Below, one piece after another: positions 1-6,805 of a stretch of 8,991 nt of DNA. This stretch comes from Candidatus Sulfotelmatobacter sp. Its GTDB lineage: Bacteria > Acidobacteriota > Terriglobia > Terriglobales > SbA1. The notes beneath the pieces were generated by a model. It was not told where the DNA came from, did not search any database, and saw only the letters and a list, made by a program, of their open reading frames with translations. The stretch's first letter is position 1. The number at the start of each line of letters is the position of its first letter. Position numbers and translations under genes: made by a program. The stretch is taken from assembly GCA_030151135.1 (NCBI GenBank), contig JASLEQ010000043.1, positions 1-8,991 on the forward strand, in the 5' to 3' direction.

Positions 1-3000
1 TTGGTAAGAGCGCATCGTTCGACTCTCATTTTTGTGAACAGCCGCCGCCTGGCGGAGCGAATCTCGGGGGCCATCAACGAGCTAGCCGGGGAAACGCTCG
101 TCCGGGCACATCATGGCAGCATGGCTGCTGAACAGCGTAAGGACATAGAAGATCGATTGAAACTCGGCAGCCTTCGCGGTCTTGTTGCCACGTCGTCTTT
201 GGAACTCGGCATCGACATGGGCGCTGTCGATCTCGTTGTGCAGATCGAATCGCCGCCGTCCGTTGCAAGCGGAATGCAGCGCGTCGGCCGCGCCGGCCAC
301 CATGTAGGGGCAGTCAGCAAGGCAACGATCTTTCCCAAGTTCCGCGGAGATTTGCTGGCTTGCGCCGCGCTCACGCGCGCAATGTACAACGGCGAAGTGG
401 AGTCGGTTCACTACCCTCGAAACGCCCTTGACGTTCTGGCTCAGCAAATCGTCGCGATGGTGGCGATGGAATCCTGGGATGTTAACCAACTCTATGGCGT
501 ATTACGCAGCGCGGCTCCCTACGGAGCCCTGACGCGCAGCTCGTTCGAGGGCGTGCTGGATATGTTGTCAGGACGATATCCGTCCGACGAATTTGCCGAT
601 CTTCGTCCGCGAGTTACGTGGGATCGTCTGGCTGGAAAAGTGACGACCCGCGAAGGAGCTCGCCGCGTTGCGGTAATCAATGGCGGAACGATTCCCGATC
701 GCGGGCTCTACGGCGTCTTTCTGACCGGTGCCACCAAAGGCGCTCGCGTCGGAGAACTTGATGAGGAAATGGTATTTGAGAGTCGCACCGGAGACACGAT
801 TATTCTTGGTGCGACGACCTGGAGAATTGACGAGATCTCTCACAATCGCGTCGATGTTTCCCCTGCCCCTGGCGAGCCCGGAAAAATGCCATTCTGGAAA
901 GGCGACGGGCCGGGGCGTCCGGCTGAGTTTGGAGAGAAGATTGGCCGCCTCAGCCGAAAACTACTAGCGCTTCCCCGGGCCGTTGCTGTTTCCACGCTGA
1001 TCGATGAGCACAGCCTTGACGAAAATGCCGCAGAGAATTTGCTTCGTTATCTGGAAGAACAGAAGCTGGCTACGGGGCGTGTGCCAAGCGATCAGGACAT
1101 CGTCATAGAAATCGTTCGGGACGAACTCGGGGATCGCAGAGTGTGCGTACTTTCACCGTTTGGAAACCGCGTTCATGCTCCGTGGTGCATGGCCGTTGAT
1201 GCCAAAATCCGCGCCGAGCGCGGATGGGAAGTGGAAAGCTTATGGTCGGATGATGGATTCGTGATTCGTCTTCCTGATAATGAGGCACCCATCGATGAAA
1301 ACCTGCTCCTACCCTCACGAGGAGAACTGAAAGACCTGGTGGTACGCGAACTTGGATCGACTTCACTATTCGCAGCGAAGTTTCGAGAAGCAGCGGCACG
1401 CGCACTTCTGCTGCCCAAGCGCCGGGCGGGACAACGCGCGCCGTTATGGCAAACACGAAAGCGCGCCGCTGATTTGCTCGCAGTAGCCGGGCGCTATTCT
1501 TCGTTTCCCATTCTCCTTGAAAGCTATCGTGAATCTGTTCGCGACACTTTTGATCTTGCGGCTACGGCGGGCATTCTCGGGAAAATCGGCAACGGTGAAA
1601 TTCACGTCACCATGCTCGAATCTCAGAAGCCCTCTCCATTTGCTTCTTCGCTGCTCTTCAGCTATGTCGCCAACTATATCTATGACGGAGATGCTCCGCT
1701 GGCGGAGCGAAGAGCTCAGGCGCTCTCCATCGATCAGTCGCAGTTGGAAGAACTGCTGGGCGACACGGATTTGCGGGAATTACTCGATCCGCTAGCGATC
1801 GAAGAAGTCGAGTCAAGGCTACAAATGCTTGACGAGGAATATCACGCTCATCACACGGATGGCATTCACGACATGTTGCTCCGGTTGGGTGATTTGAGTG
1901 ACTCTGAAATTGCCGCGCGATCGTCGGAGGTGGATGTCGCGGCGGCGCTTAGCGCCCTGCTTGGTAGTCGGCGTATTCTGCGAGTTCGTGTTGGGGGCGA
2001 GCCCCGCTACATCCCGGCAGAGTACGCAGCACGATATAGGGATGCACTCGGCATCCCTCTGCCACCCGGACTCGCGGAGGCATTCCTTCGTCGCACGGAC
2101 CAGCCGCTTCAGGAGATTGTCCGACGCTACGCCCGCACTCATGGCCCATTCACGTCGGTAGCGTTGGCAAAGCGGTACATCATGGAGATATCGGAGGTCG
2201 AATCCGCATTGCGCCACCTTCACGGTCAAGGCAAGCTTTTGGAAGGCGAATTTCTGCCGAAGGGTTCGCATCGTGAATGGTGCGACCCGGACAGTTTGCA
2301 GCAGATCCGACGGAAGAGCCTGGCGAACCTGCGTCGCGAGATTGAACCCGCCGAACAACGCACCTTTTCGAGGCTTTTGACGCGCTGGCAGGGAGTTCAC
2401 GTTCCTCGCAAGGGTCTAGACGCTCTTCTGGATGCCATCGAGATTCTGCAGGGCGCCGCCATCCTGGCATCGGAATTGGAACGCGAAATCTTGCCGGCGC
2501 GCGTAGCCGGATATCGGCCGGGAGATCTCGATACCCTCATGGCCGCCGGCGAAGTTATCTGGACCGGTGTGGAACAAGTGGGCGAACGCGATGGACGAAT
2601 CGCCCTGTATCTGACCGAGTCGTTGCCACTCCTGATTCCTCCCGCGGGAGTTGCCGCCGAGCGGGAGCCCTTAAGCGATCGAGCGCAGCAAATTTCTTCT
2701 TTCCTGGAGAAGAATGGAGCGTCCTTCTTCCCGCAAATCAGCGAGGCTGTTGGTGGCGGGTTTCCGGGCGAAATTCTCGACGCAATTTGGGAGCTGGTTT
2801 GGCGCGGCGAAATCACAAACGACACGTTTCACACTGTGCGACGCCGGTTGTTTCCTCCTGATCGCAGGAATGAACGAAGAGAAGGGCCGCCTGGATCACC
2901 GGAATTTGTACGTCGCTTGCGCAACCGCAAATCCGGCGACGGGGTGCTGGGCGGCCGCTGGTCCCTGCTGCGTGGGCGTTTCTCGCCTTCCGTCACTCCG

Positions 3001-3708
3001 ACTGAATGGAGCGCGAACATCGCGCAACAGCTGCTTACACGCTACGGTATTATTACTCGAGAAACGGCGATTGCCGAGAACATTCCCGGCGGTTACAACA
3101 CAATCTATCCGGCACTTCGAACGATGGAAGAAAGTGGGCTTATTCGGAGAGGAATGTTCGTCACCGGCTTAGGAGCAGCGCAGTTTGCCTTGCCGAGTGC
3201 AGTGGACATGTTGCGGAGTTTGCGCACCGTTCCGGCGGAACCGGAGTCGGTAGTTCTCGCAGCCAGCGACCCCGCAAATCCCTATGGATCATTGCTTCCA
3301 TGGACACACTCTGACGGTCCGCAAGCCAGCCCGCACGCGATGTCCAGAGTGAGCGGGGCAAGTGTTGTTCTCGTCAACGGAGAACTCGCCGCTTTTCTTC
3401 GTCGTAAGAATCCATCCATCAAAGCCTTCCTTCCCGAAGCCGGCCTGGAAGATTCCCATATTGCTGCACGGTTGGCCCGTCAGATGGCAGAGTTGGCGGT
3501 AAAGCGGCAGGCAAATCGGCGCTCCGGTCTGCTCATCGCGAACATCAACGACGTCCCGGCACGGGAACATCCGCTTGCTGGCTTCCTCGAGGAGGCAGGA
3601 TTCTCCGACAGCGTAGGAGGTTATTACATGCGCCGTGTCGCGAAGCCGGTTTCCGATCCCGAAGAGGAGGAATACGCTGAGGATGAAAATCCCGCGGAGA
3701 TCGCCTAG
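1..3708 (+). CDS. lhr: Lhr-type ATP-dependent DNA helicase (5' end outside the window)
   Basis: This is a superfamily 2 DNA helicase of the Lhr (large helicase-related) family, which uses ATP to move 3'-5' on single-stranded DNA and acts in DNA repair. The frame is open from base 1, so the leading TTG is just a codon. The Walker A and DEAH motifs of the first RecA domain must lie upstream. Seen in the 1235 residues: motif IV TLIFVNSRR (8-16), motif V VATSSLELGIDMG (62-74) and motif VI QRVGRAGH (93-100). Then comes the winged-helix and DEAD-associated region, with GELDEEMVFESR, WRIDEISH and, from about residue 299, WKGDGPGRPAE. The remaining 600 or so residues match the long Lhr C-terminal domain, and the protein ends in a very acidic tail rich in Glu and Asp. 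Full-length bacterial Lhr is about 1500 residues, so roughly 250-300 are missing. The reading frame is intact and the gene is coupled to the glycosylase downstream. The C-terminal domain separates this full-length type from the shorter Lhr-Core type. Family assignment is secure; the exact lesion or substrate is not visible. Confidence 0.95.
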   Translation: MVRAHRSTLIFVNSRRLAERISGAINELAGETLVRAHHGSMAAEQRKDIEDRLKLGSLRGLVATSSLELGIDMGAVDLVVQIESPPSVASGMQRVGRAGHHVGAVSKATIFPKFRGDLLACAALTRAMYNGEVESVHYPRNALDVLAQQIVAMVAMESWDVNQLYGVLRSAAPYGALTRSSFEGVLDMLSGRYPSDEFADLRPRVTWDRLAGKVTTREGARRVAVINGGTIPDRGLYGVFLTGATKGARVGELDEEMVFESRTGDTIILGATTWRIDEISHNRVDVSPAPGEPGKMPFWKGDGPGRPAEFGEKIGRLSRKLLALPRAVAVSTLIDEHSLDENAAENLLRYLEEQKLATGRVPSDQDIVIEIVRDELGDRRVCVLSPFGNRVHAPWCMAVDAKIRAERGWEVESLWSDDGFVIRLPDNEAPIDENLLLPSRGELKDLVVRELGSTSLFAAKFREAAARALLLPKRRAGQRAPLWQTRKRAADLLAVAGRYSSFPILLESYRESVRDTFDLAATAGILGKIGNGEIHVTMLESQKPSPFASSLLFSYVANYIYDGDAPLAERRAQALSIDQSQLEELLGDTDLRELLDPLAIEEVESRLQMLDEEYHAHHTDGIHDMLLRLGDLSDSEIAARSSEVDVAAALSALLGSRRILRVRVGGEPRYIPAEYAARYRDALGIPLPPGLAEAFLRRTDQPLQEIVRRYARTHGPFTSVALAKRYIMEISEVESALRHLHGQGKLLEGEFLPKGSHREWCDPDSLQQIRRKSLANLRREIEPAEQRTFSRLLTRWQGVHVPRKGLDALLDAIEILQGAAILASELEREILPARVAGYRPGDLDTLMAAGEVIWTGVEQVGERDGRIALYLTESLPLLIPPAGVAAEREPLSDRAQQISSFLEKNGASFFPQISEAVGGGFPGEILDAIWELVWRGEITNDTFHTVRRRLFPPDRRNERREGPPGSPEFVRRLRNRKSGDGVLGGRWSLLRGRFSPSVTPTEWSANIAQQLLTRYGIITRETAIAENIPGGYNTIYPALRTMEESGLIRRGMFVTGLGAAQFALPSAVDMLRSLRTVPAEPESVVLAASDPANPYGSLLPWTHSDGPQASPHAMSRVSGASVVLVNGELAAFLRRKNPSIKAFLPEAGLEDSHIAARLARQMAELAVKRQANRRSGLLIANINDVPAREHPLAGFLEEAGFSDSVGGYYMRRVAKPVSDPEEEEYAEDENPAEIA

Positions 3709-3710
3709 TG
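3696..3710 (+). promoter_or_regulatory. Ribosome binding site and TAGTG stop/start overlap coupling lhr to nei
   Basis: GGAGA at 3696-3700 sits inside the last codons of lhr, seven bases before the GTG at 3708. The last base of the lhr stop codon TAG (3706-3708) is the first base of that GTG. This spacing supports GTG as the true start. The overlap suggests that ribosomes finishing lhr re-initiate on the glycosylase, so one transcript should serve both genes. Confidence 0.75.
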
Positions 3711-4577
3711 CCTGAGGGAGACACAATTTTTCGTGCCGCGCATACCCTGCACCGGGCGTTAGCCGGCCATAAAATCACGCAGTTCGAGTCTGTTTTTCCG
3801 AAGCTCAGCCGTGTCGACGTTGACCAGCCAATTTGCGGGCGCGTCATTGATCGAGTTGAAGCCCAGGGCAAGTGGCTGTTGATGTATTTTTCCGGCGGCC
3901 TCATCCTGCTCACGCACATGCTGATGTCGGGAAGTTGGCACATCTATCGCGTGGGCGAAAAGTGGCGTTTGCCTCAGCATGCCATGCGGATTTTGCTCGC
4001 GACCGAACAGTTTGTAGCCGTCGCCTTCAATCTGCAGATCGCAGAGTTTCACAATATTGACTCCCTGCGCCGTCGCGGCGGGTTCGCAGCGCTTGGACCT
4101 TCCTTGTTATCGAACAATTTCGATGAGGGCGAGGCGGCCACGCGTCTAACGGAAAATCCCCACATGGAGGTAGGTGAAGCCTTGCTCAAACAGTCGATCG
4201 TTGCGGGCATTGGCAACGTGTTCAAATCCGAGATTTGCTTCGCCTCTTCCGTGAATCCCTTTCGGAAAGTTTCGTCCCTAACGCCGGCGGAAGCGGCGCT
4301 TTTGATGTCGACTGCTCGTAAATTCTTGCGGGCAAATGTCACTCCCACTTCCGGGAATGCGATCGTTACCTACACCGGGATGCGAAGAACAACATCGCGG
4401 GCCAATCCAGAAGAGCGCCTCTGGGTCTACAAACGTGGCGGCGAGTCATGTCGACGTTGTGCGACGCGGATCGAATCGCGAAAGCAAGGTATAGATGCCC
4501 GCATTACCTTTTGGTGTCCACAATGCCAGCCAATCGGTAGGTCGAAGGCTGATTGCAAGCGATCCGGATGGCAATAG
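3708..4577 (+). CDS. nei: Fpg/Nei-family DNA glycosylase/AP lyase (endonuclease VIII-like)
   Basis: This is a bifunctional base-excision repair enzyme: it removes oxidised bases and cuts the resulting abasic site by beta/delta elimination. The sequence starts MPEGDTIFRAAHTL. Pro2 is the expected Schiff-base nucleophile after Met removal, and Glu3 is the family's acid. Lys55 in QGKWLLMYF matches the conserved beta-hairpin lysine. The helix-two-turn-helix DNA-binding motif is at about 156-175, with QSIVAGIGNVFKSE. A C-terminal zinc finger has Cys248, Cys251, Cys270 and Cys273, with Arg265 before the second pair. The loop between the pairs is 18 residues, against 16 in E. coli Fpg/Nei. The PEGDTI start is typical of the Nei-like branch best known from actinobacteria, not of MutM/Fpg (PELPEV). 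At 289 residues the length is normal and all key residues are present, so it should be active. The GTG start is set by the Pro2 requirement and a well-spaced ribosome site. The lhr neighbour also fits a repair role. Substrate preference (oxidised pyrimidines, single-stranded DNA) is inferred from the family only. Confidence 0.95.
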   Translation: MPEGDTIFRAAHTLHRALAGHKITQFESVFPKLSRVDVDQPICGRVIDRVEAQGKWLLMYFSGGLILLTHMLMSGSWHIYRVGEKWRLPQHAMRILLATEQFVAVAFNLQIAEFHNIDSLRRRGGFAALGPSLLSNNFDEGEAATRLTENPHMEVGEALLKQSIVAGIGNVFKSEICFASSVNPFRKVSSLTPAEAALLMSTARKFLRANVTPTSGNAIVTYTGMRRTTSRANPEERLWVYKRGGESCRRCATRIESRKQGIDARITFWCPQCQPIGRSKADCKRSGWQ

Positions 4578-4817
4578 GATTCGAATTTTGAGGCAGACGT
4601 CGTTTCAACGACATAAAGGCACGGCGGGCGCCGTAAAACAATGGAGGCAGTGGTAAACAGCGCTAACGAATTACAAATGGATTCCGGAGTATCACAGGCG
4701 GATGCTTGTCTGATTTTGAGTCTCAGTGCCCGTCCGAACGATAATCAGCGATCCCTGTTTACAAGTTTCTAGCGCTCATCACAGATGCGATCTCCTGTCA
4801 CACATCGGGAACGGGAT
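4578..4817. other. Convergent intergenic region without a supported gene
   Basis: This 240-base gap lies between the ends of nei (+) and the TPR gene (-). It holds two small inverted repeats near its left side, listed separately. One 43-codon frame (4641-4772, +) has no ribosome site and no recognisable product. Nothing else stands out on either strand. Confidence 0.6.
4599..4634. terminator. Two tandem small hairpins, possible weak terminator between convergent genes
   Basis: GTCGT/ACGAC with a TTCA loop (4599-4612) is followed eight bases later by ACGGC/GCCGT with a GGGC loop (4621-4634). Both are short, five to six base pairs. Neither is followed by a clear T-run on either strand: AAAACA follows on the + strand. 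The position just after the nei stop suits a transcript end, but a standard intrinsic terminator is not demonstrated. Confidence 0.3.
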
Positions 4818-5522
4818 CTACTTGCACCCGAGTTGAAACGCTCGCGCTTCACGGACCGCAGGTTGTTCCGGGTCGGCCTCATGGCAGTTGGCTAAGAGTT
4901 CCGAGAAATACGTCTGAGCTTTCGTGCGTTCTTTCGCTTGTTCCGCCGCGCGAGCCGCCCCGTACAAACCGTTCAAGCGTCCCGGAGCCCTGCGCAAGTC
5001 AGCTTCAAATGCATCGAGCGCCAACACAGGCTGATGCGCTTCGAGCAGCATCTCCCCGAGAAGTTCACGGGCCGGCATCAGGGTTCCTGGTGCGGCCGGA
5101 GGCCGATCGATCGCGTCTTCCTGATCGGCGGCTGCGCGCATCTCGCTCAAGCCCTTATCCTTTTGCTTCTGCGCGAATAAAATCCATGCCGAGATCGTTT
5201 TCCGTTGAATGTCGACCAGGGAGGCAGACCACTGGTCTCCATTGCGGATCAACTCGCACCCCGGATCTTCTTTTGCGATTGCGGTAAACGCCGCGTTGGC
5301 CTTCTGATACGAGAACGAGTGCAGCAATGTAATCGCCCGATTAAATTCTGTTTGCACTGCTGGAATGCAAGAAGTCGCGAAGTGGACCGTACCCAGCTTT
5401 TCGGGCTCGGCGCGGACGTGTTCATGCTGCTCAGCAGACGACGCACTCAGCATGAGCCACGGGAGCAGAACGAATGACACCCCGTAACGCCAAAATATCA
5501 ATTCCTTCACTCTCACGTTCAT
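4818..5522 (-). CDS. Secreted TPR-like protein, internally shortened relative to its family
   Basis: The 234-residue product starts with a basic stretch and a hydrophobic segment ending ASSA (about residues 10-30), a likely signal peptide cleaved before EQHEH. It would therefore act in the periplasm or outside the cell. Residues 41-89 (EKLGTVHFATSC to KEDPGC) look like the N-terminus of a widespread family of roughly 500-560 residues with TPR-type helices. Residues 95-230 (NGDQWSASLVDIQRK, MPARELLGEML, GLYGAARAAEQA) look like that family's C-terminal end. The join at about residues 89-95 skips the several hundred residues normally between them, yet the frame is kept. TPR helix-turn-helix pairs remain at about 57-86 and 152-211. 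GAAGG lies seven bases before the ATG, supporting this start. The ATG overlaps the stop of a short upstream frame (ATGA). The biochemical function of the family is not known to me. It may be a decaying gene or a genuinely short paralogue. Confidence 0.7.
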   Translation of the reverse strand: MNVRVKELIFWRYGVSFVLLPWLMLSASSAEQHEHVRAEPEKLGTVHFATSCIPAVQTEFNRAITLLHSFSYQKANAAFTAIAKEDPGCELIRNGDQWSASLVDIQRKTISAWILFAQKQKDKGLSEMRAAADQEDAIDRPPAAPGTLMPARELLGEMLLEAHQPVLALDAFEADLRRAPGRLNGLYGAARAAEQAKERTKAQTYFSELLANCHEADPEQPAVREARAFQLGCK

Positions 5523-5716
5523 ATTCCCGCCTTCATCAGGATCTCGATTGCCAGGTGGTTCTCTTTGGAGAGGAAACGTCTCTCGAAGCGCTCCTCGCTG
5601 CCTTTTGGGTCATACAATCCCAAGCCTCCATCAGAACAGGTCAGATATAGCCAGCGGCGAGCGGAGCACCGTCGTCGACGTGCCGGGGAGAATGTATCTC
5701 TGGGCTTGAACCTCAA
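5519..5716 (-). CDS. Unrecognised 65-residue frame, possible remnant upstream of the TPR gene
   Basis: This frame begins at a TTG and ends in ATGA, overlapping the start of the TPR gene by three bases, as neighbouring genes in an operon often do. The first 25 residues are Arg-rich and implausible as protein. The later part (RWLYLTCSDGGLGLYDPKG, then ENHLAIEILMKAGI) looks more like real coding sequence and could be the C-terminus of a larger, mostly lost protein. I do not recognise the family. An in-frame stop lies just upstream (5726-5728), no ribosome site is evident at the TTG, and the opposite strand is also open here. It may simply be non-coding. Confidence 0.25.
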   Translation of the reverse strand: MRFKPRDTFSPARRRRCSARRWLYLTCSDGGLGLYDPKGSEERFERRFLSKENHLAIEILMKAGI

Positions 5717-5795
5717 TGGGCGAGTTCACGCTCGTTTGCCGACGATTCCTTTCTGACTCGGAAGTGGTGGATAACACAAGTACCGCCTCGGGGGC
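5523..5795. other. Region between the divergent TPR gene and kinase remnant
   Basis: This interval separates the minus-strand TPR gene from the plus-strand kinase remnant. It should hold the TPR gene's promoter, but I cannot find a -35/-10 pair with acceptable spacing: TTGCCG at 5736 and GATAAC at 5769 are 27 bases apart. The right end (5775-5795) already encodes part of the kinase glycine loop, so the true gap is shorter. Confidence 0.5.
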
Positions 5796-6251
5796 ATGGG
5801 CGTCGTATTCGAGGCCGAGGACATACGCCTGGGCCGTCATGTTGCTTTGAAGTTTCTGTCCGAGGAAGTGGTGCAAACAAAAGAAGCGAAGTCTCGATTT
5901 ATGCGCGAGGCACGCGCGCTCTCTGCCCTGCACCATCCCAATATCTGCACGATTTTTGAGGTCGAAGAACAAGAGGGGCGGCCCGTGATCGTCATGGAAC
6001 TCCTCGAAGGAAAGCCCCTGAAGGAAGTCCTGCGGAACGGGCCTTTGCCCGCTGATAGTCTGCGCAGACTAGGAATTCAGCTAGCCGACGCACTGGACGC
6101 TGCACACAATAAGGGAATCATTCATCGCGACATCAAGCCGGGAAACATTTTTGTCGCCGATCGCGGGCAGGCCAAGATTCTCGACTTCGGGGTGGACCGA
6201 GTTCGGGGAATGGCTGGACCGCCAGGGAGTTGGTCGCCACGGAGAGACTGA
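5775..6251 (+). pseudogene. N-terminal fragment of a PknB-type serine/threonine protein kinase
   Basis: This is the N-lobe and catalytic loop of a eukaryotic-like Ser/Thr kinase. Counting from the Met at 5796, it shows the remaining glycine-loop end GVVFEAED (2-9), the ATP-binding lysine in VALKFL (Lys19), the alpha-C glutamate in FMREAR (Glu38), the hinge at [10 protein letters not shown] (64-73), the catalytic loop HRDIKPGN (110-117) and DFG (130-132). After DFG the sequence turns into unrelated residues and stops at 6249-6251, so the activation loop, APE motif and whole lower C-lobe are absent. The front is damaged too: the in-frame residues before Met are HKYRLGG directly after a TAA (5772-5774), where relatives read approximately HYRILEKLGGGG. 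About six residues of the loop and the true start are therefore missing. The Met at 5796 is the internal Met of the GMG motif, not a normal start. The product cannot be a working kinase. Upstream paralogues of this type drive membrane-tethered sensors with TolB/WD40 or TPR C-termini. Confidence 0.85.
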
Positions 6252-6317
6252 CCAGTCGCCCTCGTTCTGGTTGTGTACCTCTTCCTTTAAGACCTGATTT
6301 TCCTGAGCAACGGTTGG

Positions 6318-6575
6318 GTGCGAGATTATTCGATTCGACGGTTGGATGTAGCAATGTTGAATCACCGATTCGGAAACCCTTTCTGCTGCGTCATCGTGCC
6401 GGAAGGCATGGTCGAAATTAAAATCGAGTCAGAACTGAGCGGCAACGCGCAAGGCTCTGAGAACAGAACCAATAAAGGAATGATGAATAGTGTTGTGCCC
6501 TCACCGGATGGCCGTCACTTGGCCTACGGTTATCAGGCATTCGACAGCAACGTGTGGATATTACAGAAGTTCTAA
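6318..6575 (+). pseudogene. C-terminal remnant of a TolB/WD40-like propeller protein, probably the same lost kinase gene
   Basis: The last residues of this frame, from about 6471 (NKGMMNS, VVPSPDGRHLAYGYQAFDSN, then VWILQKF and stop at 6573-6575), match the typical closing strand of acidobacterial TolB/WD40-like propeller proteins. Those often end in a SPDGRxLAF...DSNVW...ENF pattern, and such propellers are commonly attached behind PknB-type kinase domains. The remnant is in the same frame as the kinase fragment about 70 bases upstream, with two stops between them (6249 and 6288). The simplest reading is one gene of perhaps 800-900 codons that lost most of its middle. Residues before about 6471 (from GTG 6318) are not recognisable and may be scrambled sequence. 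No ribosome site or independent start is convincing. Confidence 0.65.
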
Positions 6576-6805
6576 ATCGCTCTGGACGTACATAGTGACA
6601 GAGCAGTCCCGTTTATCTCTACTTGCGAAGTATTGAAGCGCATGCCAAATTTGTTCCCCCCTGCCACAAATTCACCATTCGCGAACCGATTTGGGTACCT
6701 TCGGTGGGACCGCCATCAACGACCTAGGACTGCCGGATTGCAGAGGGGCTGTATTTCCTTAAGTCTTTGAGTAAATCACGGCGGCTCCATTGTCAAACAC
6801 TCGGG
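6576..6805. other. Convergent non-coding gap
   Basis: This lies between the kinase-locus remnant (+) and the end of the winged-helix/TPR gene (-). A 6-bp inverted repeat follows the remnant's stop codon, and one short frame at 6670-6762 contains a HAF-repeat-like scrap; both are described separately. I see no intact gene. Confidence 0.6.
6579..6604 (+). terminator. Weak inverted repeat after the kinase-locus remnant
   Basis: GCTCTG (6579-6584) pairs with CAGAGC (6599-6604) across a 14-base loop, four bases after the TAA at 6573-6575. The following bases, AGTCCCGTTTATC, contain only a short T-run. The location suits the old transcript end of the lost kinase/propeller gene, but the stem is short and could be chance. 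Confidence 0.25.

Noticed and set aside
1..3. TTG at base 1 as a start codon for the helicase
   Set aside because: The sequence begins in the middle of the second RecA domain. Lhr needs the first RecA domain with Walker A and DEAH upstream, so this is an internal codon cut by the window edge.
1819..2400. A 193-codon minus-strand frame opposite lhr
   Set aside because: It lies entirely inside the well-supported helicase coding region, has no recognisable domain and is Arg/Cys-rich, as expected for a shadow of the opposite strand.
4641..4772. A 43-codon plus-strand frame starting ATG GAG GCA in the nei/TPR gap
   Set aside because: No ribosome site precedes it, the product is not recognisable, and the gap otherwise looks non-coding. 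Length is within chance expectation.
5736..5774. TTGCCG and GATAAC as a promoter for the kinase remnant
   Set aside because: Spacing is 27 bases, far from the usual 16-18, and no alternative pair is convincing.
5631..5972. A 113-codon minus-strand frame spanning the kinase fragment start
   Set aside because: Half of it is the antisense of clear kinase coding sequence and the rest has no recognisable motif.
6193..6297. A shifted plus-strand frame after DFG, tested as a frameshifted continuation of the kinase
   Set aside because: It contains nothing resembling an activation loop, APE motif or C-lobe, so the break after DFG is a deletion or rearrangement, not a simple frameshift.
4578..6805. 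Mobile element or phage as the cause of the decay zone
   Set aside because: No transposase or integrase fragment, no terminal inverted repeats and no target duplications were found in or around the zone.
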